Assembly (NCBI RefSeq): GCF_001949145.1
Contig: NW_019091418.1
Coordinates: 1,281,269 to 1,340,031 of the forward strand
Length of the DNA: 58,763 nt
Reading direction: 5' to 3'
From: Acanthaster planci
Taxonomy: Eukaryota; Echinodermata; Asteroidea; Valvatida; Acanthasteridae
The position numbers and the translations under genes were made by a program. Below, one piece after another: positions 40,301-43,300 of this stretch (its first letter is position 1; every line of letters starts with the position of its first letter). Below the pieces are notes generated by a model, which was not told the origin of the DNA, did not search any database, and was given only the letters and a program-made list of their open reading frames with translations.

Positions 40301-43300
40301 AACCAGACGACCGGTACTGTAATCTTGGAGAGGTAAGGTTGGCAAGCAGTTGTATTGATCCATCCAATACACAGTCTGTAGCAGTCTGTAGTAAAGTTTT
40401 CCCCATCAGCCCAGCTGGAACGAAGCATGGATAATAAAACCTCACCTACTGGTTCTGTGCCATGATTGTCTCAGAACTAGTTACATGACATTTAATAGTT
40501 TTGTCAGCAAAACTGGGTTCAAAGCTTTTGTGAAGAAGTAGTGTGGAAAAGGACTGATGAAATTTTCAACAAATTTAATATTAAACTAATTCAACGAACA
40601 TATTGTGACGCGACAGAGGGCGTTAGGTGAAAGGCACAGCGTGGGCGATAGATGGCGCTCTACGTAGTGAAATAAAAGAGCTTTACTCGGTAAAGTCACT
40701 GTTAACCATATCACTGTAGGAGACTCAGATATCGTTCCTTCTTGAAGATTTCATAACCTAGGGATCGTTATGGATTCTGCATTGACCTTTCAATCACACA
40801 CTTCCTACATTTCGAAGTAGATCACAAACAACCTCTCAAACCTCAGTTAAATTTGTAAACACCTTTCGGAAAAAGCGACAAAACGACTAATACACGCTTT
40901 CGTTACCTCGCACTTTGACATGTGCAAATCTCCTCTCTTTGGCATTCATTAACAACTGCTGAATCAATAGAGCCTGAAAGTTGACCCCTGATGGCGCGCT
41001 TCCGGAACCCTTGGATAGGATAAATAACGTGCAAACATTTTAGAATTTGTGATATTTTATGGTTGTCCGTTGGTAAAAACCGAAATAAAACCAGACAAAA
41101 TATTTTAAACAGTCTTGTAATTTATAAAGTAGTAAACTTAAAGCAATATTCTACTTCAATTACGAAAGATTTTAATCTTTTATCTAACCTTTGCTGACAA
41201 CAACTGCGTGATGTCAACTCAACGGAATCTGGAACCCATCGACTGCAAGTTGGTAAATTATTTGCTACGTTGAACAATCTCGTTTTCCCGTGAGCACGGG
41301 CATTGAAAGCAAACTTGCATGAACATGGAGACCTAGGTACGATATCGCCGGAAGTGAAAGGTTGTTAAGAAAATTTACTTTTTACATATCTCAGTGTAAC
41401 TTTTCCAACATATTACTTGAGGAAGGCAAAGGTAAAATTCCAACATGAGTGTTTCATTGGCTGGTTTCAGTTAGGAATTATTCTTCAAAAAATTATCGAA
41501 CGTGATAGGACGGCCAACGTAAAATCCCCATAGGAGGACCGTGCCGCGAGGGTTCCGGAAGCTCGCTGCGTGACCTTTTACTTTCAGGCTCTATTACAGC
41601 ATAACAAAATTGTGCTGCGCGCCTCATTACACGAACCAAACGCTCCTCACGCATAACTGCCACCGTTCAGCATATCCACTGGCTTACCATCAAATATAGA
41701 ATCATGTACAAACTAATGCTTCTAACGTAGCGCTCACTACGTAACACTTCTCCCCCGTATCTGTCTTCACTCCTGTCTCCACACAATTCCGGTCGTTTAG
41801 GTCTCCGGTCTGCTAACCAGCATCTTCCGGCAGTAACGAGATCGGACCGATCCTGGGGAGACAGATCCGTATCGCTGCCCAGCGTTTGCGGAATAGTCTC
41901 CCCTCGAACGTCCGGTCCAGCACATCTCTCAGCAGTTTCAAAACAGCACTCAAGAGAAAATTTTATAAGCTTGCCTAAGGTGCTAGGTTTTAAGCATATC
42001 TATTTTCCTGTACATAGCTGCAATTAATTTACTTAAACTTTTTCAGCGCCATGAGCGCCTATTATATTTCTCAGGTGTATTTGTGCGCTTTGTAAATGCT
42101 CATATTATTATTATTATTACATAGAGGATCATAAAAGCTAGAGGGGTCAGGCCAACCTCGTTCCCATGGGTACGATATTGCCGCGCTTTGTTGGTTCGCA
42201 CCATGCCTTGCGTAATCTAACCGCCGGTATTGTATAATTTAAATAGCCTACTTTTTGGGATATTTAATTAAGCCTGTAGTCAGTGTGTTTACGGGCGAGC
42301 GTGTAGCTTTTGAAATATGCGTGTGATTAACTTTACGTTTATGTATATTCATTCGGAGTAGCCAGTCAGCGTCATTTTCGAAGTCTACACGACCAGGGGT
42401 TGGTAAAGGAACGTACACGTAACCCATGGAGTCTAGGTTGGGGCCAGGCCTGTTCTCCTACGCTACGCCAAGTTTGCCCAAGAACAGGGCGATAAGATAT
42501 TCTGTACGCTACCACGTAACATGCACGCGCACGAGATCATGCAGTGCGGTCCGCAGTCTTCACCTTCTTCATTTTACTGACGTCGTTGGACTAAGCAACA
42601 GCGCGTACTTACAGTGCTTACGGCTAGGATCCAGCCAGAAAACGTAACAAAACCCGAGTAAAAACAATCACGACAAACACCTCAACAAGGAGCCAACTAA
42701 ACAAATGAAAACTCACACACTGGTCTAAGCTCCCGCCCCAGACACCACTCAGCCACCCAAACACCAGCTCAAAGACCAAGCTGCCGGCTCTCATACGCAT
42801 TGAAACCTTGTTCGTTGTGCCGAATTATGTTTTCGTTGTACTTTGGATACTAAAGTATTTAAAAAGAACTGGCCATCTTAAACTGCAGTCCAATGAAACA
42901 TTATCGCCACCGCTCATGAGTATCTGCAACAAAAACACTTCATTTACAAAATAACGTTTTGGGCAATAATCACGAAGATGATCCATACTCCTCCTCCTAA
43001 AATCTGACGGAAAAGAAAACACATTTTGTTTCCTTGGCTGCAAAATGCTGCTTTAGAGGTTTGGAGGCCGGAGATCAGAGAGTGGTAGCCGCATGCGCAC
43101 GTGCGTGAGGTGAAAAGACTGTTCGTCACATCAATTGAAATGCGCCTATAGCTCGTAGGTTATTGGGCAATGCTAGTCACTCTTGTCACATGTAGCGCGC
43201 ACCTAGGCATAGTCGCGGCAGTGGCCTGCTCACGAGGCTATATAAGGCGCGAAGGGACTGTGCTAAGGCAGACCTAAAGATTTTACAGCGCCGGGTAGCG

